A program made the position numbers and the translations under genes. Source: Legionella beliardensis (GTDB lineage Bacteria > Pseudomonadota > Gammaproteobacteria > Legionellales > Legionellaceae). Taken from it: DNA of 64,000 nt. The number at the start of each line of letters is the position of its first letter. Position 1 is the stretch's first letter. Below the pieces are notes generated by a model. The model was not told the DNA's origin and searched no databases. It worked only from the letters and a program-made list of their open reading frames with translations. The stretch covers positions 2,777,501-2,841,500 of the forward strand of contig NZ_UGNV01000001.1 of NCBI RefSeq assembly GCF_900452395.1. Reading direction: 5' to 3'. Positions 55,775-64,000 of this stretch are shown here, piece by piece.

Positions 55775-58369
55775 CTACATTGAGAAATTACTGGCATAAG
55801 AATAATTCCTTTCACCCTCTAAATTCTCTGCTACTTCATGTAAAGCATCAAGACACTGGGCTACATTTTCAGTCCAGTAACTTTTAATATCTATTAAAGG
55901 TAATTTTGGATCAAACTTGTCTTTAAATAAATTAATAAGTATTGGGTCTTTAATCGGCTCATTATAATCAGATACTTTCTCCGATGAAGAAAATCCTTCA
56001 TAAAAAACAGGTGTTCCTGATGCTTCGCAAGATTTTTTTGCAAGTATTAATAATTTATTGGTAATCGCTTGCGCTTCCCTATCATTTGGAAAGAATATTT
56101 TCATCTGTTTGATAATATCAAATTGAAAATTCTTTATGCTAGGATCTAAGCTTTTTGCTTTAAGATAAACATCCTCAGTTTCAAAAAAATATCGCCAACT
56201 ATTGCACCTAACTAAATCTAGGTCATGGCTAATATTAGCTATTCTATACACTAAAAATGCTTTGTATTTTTTTACATTTGCATCACCAGTATAACCTTCG
56301 CTAAAATAACTATCTATTGAGGTGCCTATTGACAGATAGCTAAAACACATCTTCATACTTGCTACTAACTCGGCATTAAAACCCAATTGCAATGTAACCA
56401 TTGCAAATAGGTTAGCAGAACGCTCTGCATTCGAAGCATCTACGGCTGATCCTAGCTCATTTGTTCTTCCTGAACGGTATAAAAAGATAAGCAAATTCAA
56501 GCAAGCATTTTCTTCTGGCGTAAGCTCTTTTAAGCTTTTTTGATAACATTCGAGGGTAGAGCCTAATAGGGCTCTAATGATATAGTCTTTATAGGATAAT
56601 TTTCGTGAAGAGTGAGTTACATCATGGTTTGGCCGGTAGACAATAAAACCATTGGTATCCGTTATTTCTCGCTTTTCGTCCAGATAAGGTTGATTAATAA
56701 CGTTGTCACTTAAATATTGCAAAAGTTCTTTAAAGTTTTTATCCAGACAATCTCTTTCCCAAAATTTTGCCCATTGAGTAAGCTTTAAATTTTTTATTCT
56801 CACATTTAATTTTTTTATACCACTTAAAGGAGGTATAACTGTGGTACATTTTAACCATTCACTATAAGCACTGATTCCAGCTTGATATATTTTTCTAAAT
56901 TTTTCTACGTTATTCGATTCAGCCTGTCGATTAACTTCTTTCCAAATACTATTGCGTTTAACAGGAAGAAGAGCTTGCTGTGGTTTAGCAACCAAGGCGG
57001 TAATATTTGTCAGTTCTTTTTTAGTGGGTGAATACTCATAAATGCAAACAGGATTGAGGCATTGCAATTTTATTTCTGTTAATATTTCAGCTAAATAGTC
57101 GAGATTTTCTTTTTGTCTCTGCTGATATAAATTGTTTAGCTCGTTATAATCTAATGTAGGATTCTCTATTGATAATTTATTTAACATAAAATCAATAAAT
57201 AATGGATGCTTGACACCTTGTTCGTCTAATTCCTGCAAAAGACTTTTTTTCCGCTCCGTAATAATAATGGTATTGGCAACGGCATTAATTCTACACGCAT
57301 CACTACTTCCCCATTCCATCCCCGTAATTTCCCAAGGATATACGCGACTTGCAAGTTCATTATGCCTAGCGCCTGTATCAAAATAATCACAATAGCGCTC
57401 ATAAATGGATTTTCCACCGAATTCTTCATAGTTAATTACTTGACGTGAACTTTTTGAAAGACTGCCTTCAGCGCAAAAAAAGAGCCCTTTTAATTTATTA
57501 ATCCTATTAATTTCAGCTTGTTTTTTCTTTTCTTTTGTAGGATATGATAAATCATTTTGCAATTCTGTTTGCAGTTCATTAAGTAGCATTTTATTAAAGA
57601 CTGTTTTGCTAGGCATACCTCTTTGCTGCAAATGTTGCTCCATTATTCTAGCCAATGGATGCGGGCTTAAAGAAATATTTAGCGTCGGATTTTCCAATTG
57701 GTTAGAGCGGTCTAACTGCGCAATAAACTCATCAAAAGAAAAAAGGAGAGAACTATAATCTGGCTTATTATGAAAATATAAATTGTAAGGTTTATAAAAT
57801 TTTTTTCTCAGATCCTTTATTGCAGGAGACACTAACGTCTTCCCTGCTTTTACGCTAACTTCTTTTTCTACAGAAGAGATGGTATTTTCCCAGTTTACCT
57901 GCAGAAAAGTCGCTAAGTCTGCCATTTTTTTTGCAAACGATAATTTTTTACTAGTTTGACCCTCCAGACGAACCAATCGCGTCAGCAGAGATAGCGCATC
58001 TGTCGAAGAGAAACTATTAACTGAGAAAAGGCCATGAGGAGCAATCGTGGCTTTTTTTTGTGTTTGTACAGAGACTAAAAGAGTAGGATGATCTGACCAA
58101 TCATTTCCAGGCAATTGCGCGATAGTTTTAGAAGGAATTTTTTTGCTGATTAAGGTTGTAGGATTAATAAAAATATAACCAGGTGCATTTTCAAAATAGG
58201 CCAATTCAGTTTCCACACCATTTAAGGTACCTGCCCTTAATGTTCTCGCTAGCAGAAAAGAATGGTCCGTATTTTCGTAAGCTTTCAGGGTAATATCTTC
58301 CGAAAAAGCCGCAGACATTAGTGTATTTAGAAAACCTCTAGATAAGCTTGAATCAATAGGCTCTTTCAT
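55775..58369 (-). CDS. Large effector-like protein with SidE-PDE-like domain
   Basis: This is an 864-residue protein without signal peptide. The C-terminal third (about 565-780) has YRPNHDVTHSSRK (H582, H586), YRSGRTNELG (E638) and ISHDLDLVRC (H715). These match the catalytic pattern of the SidE-family phosphodiesterase domain (His, Glu, His; in SdeA H277, E340, H407, a total span of 130 residues against 133 here), which cleaves ADP-ribosylated ubiquitin. No mono-ADP-ribosyltransferase motif is visible in the N-terminal 560 residues, which I cannot assign. It may be a ubiquitin-deconjugating or ubiquitin-handling effector. The start follows a weak site. Confidence 0.6.
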   Translation of the reverse strand: MKEPIDSSLSRGFLNTLMSAAFSEDITLKAYENTDHSFLLARTLRAGTLNGVETELAYFENAPGYIFINPTTLISKKIPSKTIAQLPGNDWSDHPTLLVSVQTQKKATIAPHGLFSVNSFSSTDALSLLTRLVRLEGQTSKKLSFAKKMADLATFLQVNWENTISSVEKEVSVKAGKTLVSPAIKDLRKKFYKPYNLYFHNKPDYSSLLFSFDEFIAQLDRSNQLENPTLNISLSPHPLARIMEQHLQQRGMPSKTVFNKMLLNELQTELQNDLSYPTKEKKKQAEINRINKLKGLFFCAEGSLSKSSRQVINYEEFGGKSIYERYCDYFDTGARHNELASRVYPWEITGMEWGSSDACRINAVANTIIITERKKSLLQELDEQGVKHPLFIDFMLNKLSIENPTLDYNELNNLYQQRQKENLDYLAEILTEIKLQCLNPVCIYEYSPTKKELTNITALVAKPQQALLPVKRNSIWKEVNRQAESNNVEKFRKIYQAGISAYSEWLKCTTVIPPLSGIKKLNVRIKNLKLTQWAKFWERDCLDKNFKELLQYLSDNVINQPYLDEKREITDTNGFIVYRPNHDVTHSSRKLSYKDYIIRALLGSTLECYQKSLKELTPEENACLNLLIFLYRSGRTNELGSAVDASNAERSANLFAMVTLQLGFNAELVASMKMCFSYLSIGTSIDSYFSEGYTGDANVKKYKAFLVYRIANISHDLDLVRCNSWRYFFETEDVYLKAKSLDPSIKNFQFDIIKQMKIFFPNDREAQAITNKLLILAKKSCEASGTPVFYEGFSSSEKVSDYNEPIKDPILINLFKDKFDPKLPLIDIKSYWTENVAQCLDALHEVAENLEGERNYSYASNFSM

Positions 58370-58608
58370 AATGATTAATTTACCTTAACTCTGATCTTGG
58401 GGACAAATATGAAAAAATACGCTTGCAGGATATCCTTTCAAAATAATTCTTAGAACAACTTAGATTGCTCCAGCCGGTTTTATTTAAAAGCTGGAATTTT
58501 GCCTAATTATATTTTAATCATTTGAATTTTAAAACAAATTAGATAGAAAAAAATGATACTTAGGAAAGAAAATTAATTTAAATAAGTTTCTTTCCATAAA
58601 GCAATACT

Positions 58609-59778
58609 TTAGAAGTTAGGCTCTGGTATATTTTTATATCTTTTCTTAAATAGTGCGGTTAAATTTTCTTTAACTCGAGTCTGCAAATAAACATAAATAA
58701 TTTTACGTGTAGGTTTTTGTACATATTCCCAAAGCACGTAAGACACTAAAAATAAAGCAATCGAATAAAATAAGAAAAGTATAGGATCAGAGAACAATGC
58801 TAAATTAGCCTTATGTTCAACAAGAAATAATATTAAAATATTATGAGTTAAATACAAAGCAAAGCTTAATTCTCCTAGAAAAACAAATAAATCCTTAGAT
58901 AATATCTTTGTAATAATGCCTTTCTGAAACGCAAATACCATCATCAAAGCCATAAACATAGGTGCAGTCCCTGAGGTAACCGTATACATGACCAAGACTT
59001 CACTAATAGTATGTTTTGCAACCCAAGCAGAAAAATTTACAATATTTGCTGCATAATAATAAGCAATTATTACAGTAATTAACTCAATAATACTCCAAAG
59101 AATAATCCCCCCTGAAATATGTTTTTTATTTAAATTAATAAATATCTGTGCTGCTATCATACCACCTACAAATTCACCTAAACGGCTAAAAGGAATCACG
59201 CTTGTTATTCCCGTTAGATCAATATTACGGTTATGAATGTATACGTAAGTCATAAAGCAAAGGTAAAGTATTAAGAATAGAAGCATTAAACTAGATTTTA
59301 AAAGCCATTTTCTTGACCAGTTTGCACCTAAAAAAGGAAATATAATATAGAAAAATAACTCAACTGACATTGCCCAAGATACAGAATTATAAGAAAAAAA
59401 TACCGTAGAATAAGGAACCCAGGCATGTAAAAGTGATGCATTTAATAGCGTCGTAGCAATATAATGTGGTTGGTGAAAGAGCGTCTTATCAAGCGGCAAT
59501 AAAAAGAAAGCGAGTAGTAAAGTGGCAATATGTAAAGGCCAAGCTCTAGCAATACGAGCCGCGTAAAAATCAAATTTCTTTCCGCTTTTTTCTATGTCTT
59601 GGTAAACATACGTCAAGATAAAGCCTGAAAGTACAAAAAAGAAAGTTACACTAATTGCCATAGGAATGTCAGTCTTTAGTGGATCTGTAAAGGTAAAAAA
59701 GTGTCTAGTATGTTCGAAAATAACAGCAAGCGCTGCAAAAAAACGCAATGATGTAAGCACATTAATATTTTTTGGCAT
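58609..59778 (-). CDS. Acyltransferase 3 family membrane protein (OafA-like)
   Basis: This 389-residue, ten-TM protein O-acylates surface sugars, typically LPS or peptidoglycan. The N-terminal LTSLRFFAALAVIFEHTRHFF has the conserved Arg-Phe-Phe-Ala and the catalytic-type His, and ISVTFFFVLSGFILTYVY is the next family motif, followed by ARIARAWPLH. I choose the ATG at 59778, eight bases after AGGA; the ATG at 59787 overlaps that site. No glycosyltransferase genes are near. Confidence 0.85.
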   Translation of the reverse strand: MPKNINVLTSLRFFAALAVIFEHTRHFFTFTDPLKTDIPMAISVTFFFVLSGFILTYVYQDIEKSGKKFDFYAARIARAWPLHIATLLLAFFLLPLDKTLFHQPHYIATTLLNASLLHAWVPYSTVFFSYNSVSWAMSVELFFYIIFPFLGANWSRKWLLKSSLMLLFLILYLCFMTYVYIHNRNIDLTGITSVIPFSRLGEFVGGMIAAQIFINLNKKHISGGIILWSIIELITVIIAYYYAANIVNFSAWVAKHTISEVLVMYTVTSGTAPMFMALMMVFAFQKGIITKILSKDLFVFLGELSFALYLTHNILILFLVEHKANLALFSDPILFLFYSIALFLVSYVLWEYVQKPTRKIIYVYLQTRVKENLTALFKKRYKNIPEPNF

Positions 59779-59787
59779 AAATACCAT

Positions 59788-60163
59788 CCTAAGTAAATAA
59801 GCACCATCTTAAGTAGACGTTTGTAAGTAGATTTGAAAGGTAACCAAATTAACTGAGCTATTCTTCAATTGAATCAAGGGCATGTCAAGAATGTCAGCGT
59901 TAATAATTCTTTGCCAATTAGAGGGTACTTAATACCTATTTACCGAGGCTTGGGCTAAGCAACACGCTGCCCAAGGATTGTTTGTTGGACTGCACTTTGT
60001 TTAGCCTAACTTATATTTATTAAATATCACCTTGATATTACTAAACTTTAAATGTATTTATCCTAATATAGCAGCCATCGAAGCCCTTATTAATATTCAC
60101 TCAATAACAATAATATGATAAAATTATATTCAATTTGAATAAACTGATATCACAAATTATATT
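59788..60163. other. Non-coding region with repeat traces
   Basis: AT-rich spacer. A degenerate copy of the dispersed palindromic repeat lies at about 59945-60015 (AGGCTTGGGC and GCACTTTGTTTAGCC parts). The promoter of the J-domain gene is expected close to 60164 but I see no clear boxes. Confidence 0.35.
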
Positions 60164-61422
60164 ATGGTATATAATGCATTTGCTGAACTTGGTTTGACTT
60201 CTTATGATGTAACGCTTGATGCAGTACAGGATAAATTTAATACTGTAATTGCACAATTAGAAGCAAAAAAAATCAACTGCAATTATCTAGGTTAGGAGAA
60301 GGCTTAGCGTTAAAAGACCCGCTGGATATGCTAGCAGAAGGTGCTAAAATTGACGCGCACATTGATATATTAAACAAAGAAATTGAACAATATACCAAAG
60401 CCTATAAGTATCTTAGCTCTGACGAGCTCATTCAACAACATAAACAAGCAATAATTAATGAAACCTTTAATTATGAACAAAGAAATGAATACCCGCACTA
60501 TTTTAAGATACTAGGGCTGGATGTTAATCTTCCTGTAACTGATGAATTGATTCAACAAGCGTATCGAAGATTTGCCCTAAATTATCATCCTGACAAAAAG
60601 CATATATCATTAGAAAAAGAATTATATACTGCTGGATTTAATTTAATAAATGAAGCACGTCAAGCTTTACTTAATCCAACTACCCGAGAAAACTGTATAA
60701 ATCTATTTAAAGAAAGGCGCCTGAGTGTGCCTAATTATACGGCAGAAGATAATGATAATTTAATACCAGAAAGTACATCTCATCCTCACAAAAAGGCAAA
60801 AACAACAAACACGTCAGCAGAGTTTAATGACAATCCCTCTGAAAGTGTAAATGAAGAGGCCAGAAGAGCTAGCGCAAATTTTTCTTCTGAAAAAAGACAA
60901 AAAAACCAAGGCAAAAGTCATTGTACTTTCTTCCCAGGGCAAAATGTTATAAGAACTCAAGAGCAAAAAGATATACTAGAACGCTACAATAAATTAAGTG
61001 ATAGTGCTAAAATTTTACTGAAAATTTGTTTTGATTCACCTGGAGTTTCAGAAGCAAATTTTAAAGACATTTGCAAAACCACTTATTTTCTTTCTCGCTA
61101 TTTTGATGGCTATAAACCTAAAAATATTAATGGTAATGGGCCTCATAATTTTCACAATGCTAGGGTGCAAAAAGATTTAGGATTATTAAAATCATTAGGC
61201 TTTATTAAGGTAGCTAGTAAAATTTCTTCTGATAACGATTATTATCAGACAACGGATAAAGCTGCTTTAGTGTATTCCTTACTACCAGCACAAGACACTA
61301 AAAAGTTAAAGCAATTAGCAGAAAAATCTCTACAAGAGCCGAGACAAAAAATAAAAGACTTCTTACGATCAAGAAGTGTAGACAGCAAAATTGACGAGCC
61401 AAAGCCAAACCTGCAACCGTAA
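60164..61422 (+). pseudogene. J-domain protein gene with frameshift in poly-A
   Basis: The gene starts at ATG 60164 (MVYNAFAELGLTSYDVTLD) and reads into a run of eight A at 60265-60272, then stops at 60293-60295. With one more A the frame would continue (QLQLSRLGEGLALKD) straight into the long open frame that ends at 61422. The main part has a J domain with the HPD motif in ALNYHPDKKH (for DnaK/Hsp70 binding), a polar linker, and a C-terminal domain with no assignment. A translated protein starting at ATG 60328 would keep the J domain. J-domain effectors are known among intracellular bacteria. It could be inactivated, slip at the A run, or be a sequencing error. Confidence 0.65.
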
Positions 61423-61525
61423 GCGCAGCCCACCTGCCCTACTATTTACATACGAAAAATATGATCGACAGGTAGGGTAACGCGATTGATGCTAGAGTTT
61501 GCTCTATAATCGTGAAACTAGTCAA

Positions 61526-62479
61526 CTATCCAAAAACATTTTTATTATCTATACTAATACAGTTCCTTCCTTGGGATTTGGCTTTGTACAATTCTATATC
61601 AGCTAAACTTAATAATTCTTCACTAGAAATGGTGGGCGCGGCGGTTGTCCAGTAAGACATGCCGCAACTGCATGTTAATTGTTTTTCAACCCTGCCATGT
61701 TTTTTGGCCTGCCGAAGTTCTTTGAGTATACGTTGGGCCATATTTAATGCATCTTGAATACTAATTCGTGAACTTATAGCGATGAATTCTTCACCTCCAT
61801 AACGAAAGAAATAATCACTAGGGCGTAGAAGAGAACGGACTATACTAGCAAAAGATATTAATACTTCATCACCTGCGTCATGCCCAAATTCGTCGTTAAT
61901 TTTTTTGAAAAAGTCGATGTCAAACATGAAGCAACAGATATTATAACCATGCCGCGTCGCATTACTTAATTCTGCATCTAAGTATTTATAAAGAAAACGT
62001 CTATTATAACAGCCTGTCAGTATGTCCACGAAACTGCTTTGTTCAAATTTTGCAGCGATGGTCATAAGCGTATTTTTTAGGTGAACTCTTTGAGTGACAT
62101 CTTTAATTATTATTAATGCCAGGTTGTCATCATCATAAATGGGTAAAATATGAATTTCCTGCTGCATTTTATCTAATTCTCCGAAAGGGCCTTTAACTAT
62201 TGGCACTGGAAAAAGGTATTCATTGAGCGTGGAGGATAAAATTTGTGGGTGACTGTAATTAAGCACTTGCTCTAAAGCCCAATTAAAACGAGAACTAAAA
62301 TAATTCTCACCAAACATGGCTTTTAAAGTTTTTCCAATAGCTTGCTCCTCAGTAATCTGAGTGTTATTAACTAGCCACTTATTCCAAGATTTGATTGTAG
62401 AAGCTTTATCTACAATCATAAGGCCAAAAGGTAGGCTATTATAAATTTTTTCAAAAACAGCTTGGTTAATCATTTTCAT
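61526..62479 (-). CDS. PAS-GGDEF diguanylate cyclase
   Basis: This 317-residue cytoplasmic enzyme makes cyclic di-GMP from two GTP. An N-terminal PAS-like sensor (about 8-130) is followed by a GGDEF domain with DILTGCYNRRF, the active-site RYGGEEF and, five residues before it, RPSD, which fits the product-inhibition I-site (RxxD). The catalytic residues are all there. It overlaps the start of the cheC-like gene by 14 bases and is the last gene of the operon, tying chemotaxis-like signalling to cyclic di-GMP. Confidence 0.9.
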   Translation of the reverse strand: MKMINQAVFEKIYNSLPFGLMIVDKASTIKSWNKWLVNNTQITEEQAIGKTLKAMFGENYFSSRFNWALEQVLNYSHPQILSSTLNEYLFPVPIVKGPFGELDKMQQEIHILPIYDDDNLALIIIKDVTQRVHLKNTLMTIAAKFEQSSFVDILTGCYNRRFLYKYLDAELSNATRHGYNICCFMFDIDFFKKINDEFGHDAGDEVLISFASIVRSLLRPSDYFFRYGGEEFIAISSRISIQDALNMAQRILKELRQAKKHGRVEKQLTCSCGMSYWTTAAPTISSEELLSLADIELYKAKSQGRNCISIDNKNVFG

Positions 62480-63083
62480 TAATCAATTCTTTAATTGCCA
62501 TTAATATGGTTTGAGTAGAATCATTGGTTAATATTAAAAATAAATTTCCTGAGATCGTATCTTTTTGCATATCTAAAATGGTAGATACAATAAGTACTTT
62601 CTCTAATGGATTAGGAAACGAAGCAGATAAATGCTTCAATAACGTGACGATATTATTTTCATCATAATGGGGTAGCGTTACGCCCACTTTTTTTGCCATT
62701 AAGTCTACTATCGTGGTAATACATGAACTAATAATAATATTGCCAATTTCTAAAAGCGCTTCTTGCTCACATGCCCGTGCTTCTTCTTGAGTAAGTTGAG
62801 GAATTTTGCCTAACACTGACATCGTTAACAGGTTTGTTTGTTCACGTTTTAATGCTAAAGCAACGTAGCCTTGTAAATCCTCTGAAAGCAGCTGGTAAAC
62901 GAAAGAAAAGGTTTCATCTTTTTGTCCAAAATCACCAATTTCTTGTAATTTTACAAAAGAGATTTGAGGAATTGAAATTTTAATCGGTGATTGCAGTAAT
63001 AAAGAAAGTTGTTTGGCTGCTTTACTTACGCCAATATTCCCTATCTCTTTAAGCGCATCTTCCTGACTTGCTGTTAGAATCAT
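62466..63083 (-). CDS. cheC: CheC-family CheY-P phosphatase
   Basis: This 205-residue protein dephosphorylates CheY-P. Both active-site signatures are intact: D9xxxE13xxN16 with Pro39 after exactly 22 residues, and E112xxN115 with Pro138 after 22 residues (the [DS]xxxExxNx22P family pattern, with E108 at the first position of the second). Two sites are the sign of CheC rather than single-site CheX. It overlaps cheY by four bases (start within the stop codon). Confidence 0.82.
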   Translation of the reverse strand: MILTASQEDALKEIGNIGVSKAAKQLSLLLQSPIKISIPQISFVKLQEIGDFGQKDETFSFVYQLLSEDLQGYVALALKREQTNLLTMSVLGKIPQLTQEEARACEQEALLEIGNIIISSCITTIVDLMAKKVGVTLPHYDENNIVTLLKHLSASFPNPLEKVLIVSTILDMQKDTISGNLFLILTNDSTQTILMAIKELINEND

Positions 63084-63433
63084 TTTAACCTTGCTAATAA
63101 TGAATCAATACTTTCTAAAGAAACAGGCTTTTCAATAACATCTAAAAACCCTAAAGCTTTTGCTTCATCAACAACTGATTGCTGCGTATTAGCTGTTAAG
63201 AGAACAAATTGCCCTTTTACACCATTTTTTTTCATTATTTGGGCAGCTTCGCTCCCAGTAAGCTCTGGCATGTTATAATCTAGAACAATTAAATCCGGCT
63301 GATTCATTTTGGCCTTTTCCAGCGCTTCATCTATATGCTTTACTTCAATGATTTCATAATCTGGTTTATTGCGAAAACAGGCCTTAAATAAAGCACGCGC
63401 TGTAGCACTGTCATCCATGATTAAAATTTTCAT
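63080..63433 (-). CDS. Single-domain response regulator (CheY-like)
   Basis: This 117-residue receiver domain has the acidic pair D7-D8, the phospho-acceptor D52 in VLDYNMP, T80 and K102 in IEKPVS, the full set for phosphorylation. No output domain exists. It is the probable substrate of the CheC-like protein and lies between cheB and cheC, 10 bases after cheB on the same strand. Confidence 0.88.
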   Translation of the reverse strand: MKILIMDDSATARALFKACFRNKPDYEIIEVKHIDEALEKAKMNQPDLIVLDYNMPELTGSEAAQIMKKNGVKGQFVLLTANTQQSVVDEAKALGFLDVIEKPVSLESIDSLLARLK

Positions 63434-63443
63434 TTCTCCTCCA

Positions 63444-64000
63444 TTATTTACAAATTTTAGCTAAAAATTTGGAAATTTGCTCAAGATCAATGATTTTATT
63501 AATCGCTTGCATTTCCACAGCGGCACCCGGCATACCGAATACGACAGAAGTAGATTTCGATTGGGCAAAAGTATAGCAGCCAGATTTCTTCATTAAAAGT
63601 AAGCCTTCTGCCCCATCCCGACCCATACCGGTCAAAATACCGCCTATGGCTTTATTGGGATAACTTTCTGCAATGGATGTAAATAATACATTGGCAGAAG
63701 GCTTGAAATGGTTAATTGGCATACTATCTTCTAGTATAGCAATTGGCTCTACTAAACCTCTTGCAACAGTAAGATGAAAATCATCCGGGGCAAAATAGAC
63801 ATGCCCAGGTTTAAGTAGTTGACGGTGTTTAGCAATTTCTAATTTTAGTGGCGTTTGATGTTGTAACCAGCTGATTAATCCTTCCAAAAACCCTTTAGTA
63901 ATATGCTGAGTTATAACAATAGGGAGATTAAAATCACTTGATAAACCTTGCAATATACAACTTAGGGCTGCAGGACCTCCTGTTGATGAGCCTAAAGCTA
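63444..64000 (-). CDS. cheB: CheB methylesterase domain, 5' end outside window
   Basis: This is the C-terminal part of the chemotaxis receptor glutamate methylesterase/deamidase. The catalytic Ser lies in ALGSSTGGPAAL at the window edge, the His in PIVITQHI, and the Asp in LTGMGRDGAEG. The rest, including any N-terminal receiver domain, lies beyond 64000. It removes methyl groups from chemoreceptors. It is the first visible gene of a four-gene operon with cheY, cheC and a GGDEF enzyme. Confidence 0.88.
   Translation of the reverse strand, partial: ALGSSTGGPAALSCILQGLSSDFNLPIVITQHITKGFLEGLISWLQHQTPLKLEIAKHRQLLKPGHVYFAPDDFHLTVARGLVEPIAILEDSMPINHFKPSANVLFTSIAESYPNKAIGGILTGMGRDGAEGLLLMKKSGCYTFAQSKSTSVVFGMPGAAVEMQAINKIIDLEQISKFLAKICK

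Overview
The window is an AT-rich gammaproteobacterial chromosome segment that most resembles the Legionellaceae. No rRNA or signature species gene is present, so this is inference from gene content: paired HAAAP-type aromatic amino acid permeases, five related MFS/MHS carriers, several orphan proteins with acidic C-termini like Dot/Icm effectors, a large protein with a SidE-phosphodiesterase-like motif set, a J-domain protein, and ordinary Legionella-like housekeeping genes (tyrS, maeB, rpmE, hslVU, deoB, dam).

Layout. 1-10.4 kb: 3' part of tyrS, an M23 peptidoglycan hydrolase, an spmAB-like membrane pair, a DUF1460 protein, an OmpA-like lipoprotein, two tandem tyrP-like permeases, and a ferritin-like di-iron domain fused to a lipoyl-less E2 acyltransferase domain. 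10.7-21 kb: dam, a palindromic repeat element, two MFS carriers, maeB, rpmE, two tandem exonuclease III family genes, two orphans and wrbA. 21.5-32.9 kb: an MdfA-like exporter, a YihY/BrkB protein, a second repeat element, hslVU, a Fur/Zur-like regulator, deoB, two more MFS carriers, a cyclase-family hydrolase and an alcohol dehydrogenase. 32.9-39.7 kb: an MHS carrier, a polytopic membrane protein, an alsS-doxX-carboxymuconolactone decarboxylase operon, a nested palindrome, and a MerR-QueF fusion gene behind a MerR-type promoter. 39.8-61.5 kb is accessory: orphans, secreted proteins, a mitochondrial-RF-like rescue factor, a LOG-family enzyme, a tiny Cys-rich peptide gene, a LysR/NTF2 pair, a decayed IS6-type transposase, a double-repeat pseudogene ending in a CaaX-like tetrapeptide, a SidE-PDE-like protein, an acyltransferase-3 protein and a frameshifted J-domain gene. 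61.5-64 kb: the end of a chemotaxis-type operon (cheB-cheY-cheC-GGDEF).

How the genes work together. Clear units are hslV-hslU (protease plus unfoldase, with a possible heat-shock promoter), the two overlapping exonucleases, spmA-spmB, alsS-doxX-CMD, and the four-gene signalling operon at the right end. The most unusual items are the MerR-QueF fusion (DNA-binding regulator plus queuosine biosynthetic nitrile reductase, with an internal ribosome-binding site that could also release free QueF), the di-iron/E2 fusion, the 28-residue CxCC peptide gene, and two recently broken effector-like genes. All functional statements rest on motif recognition by eye; no database search was run.
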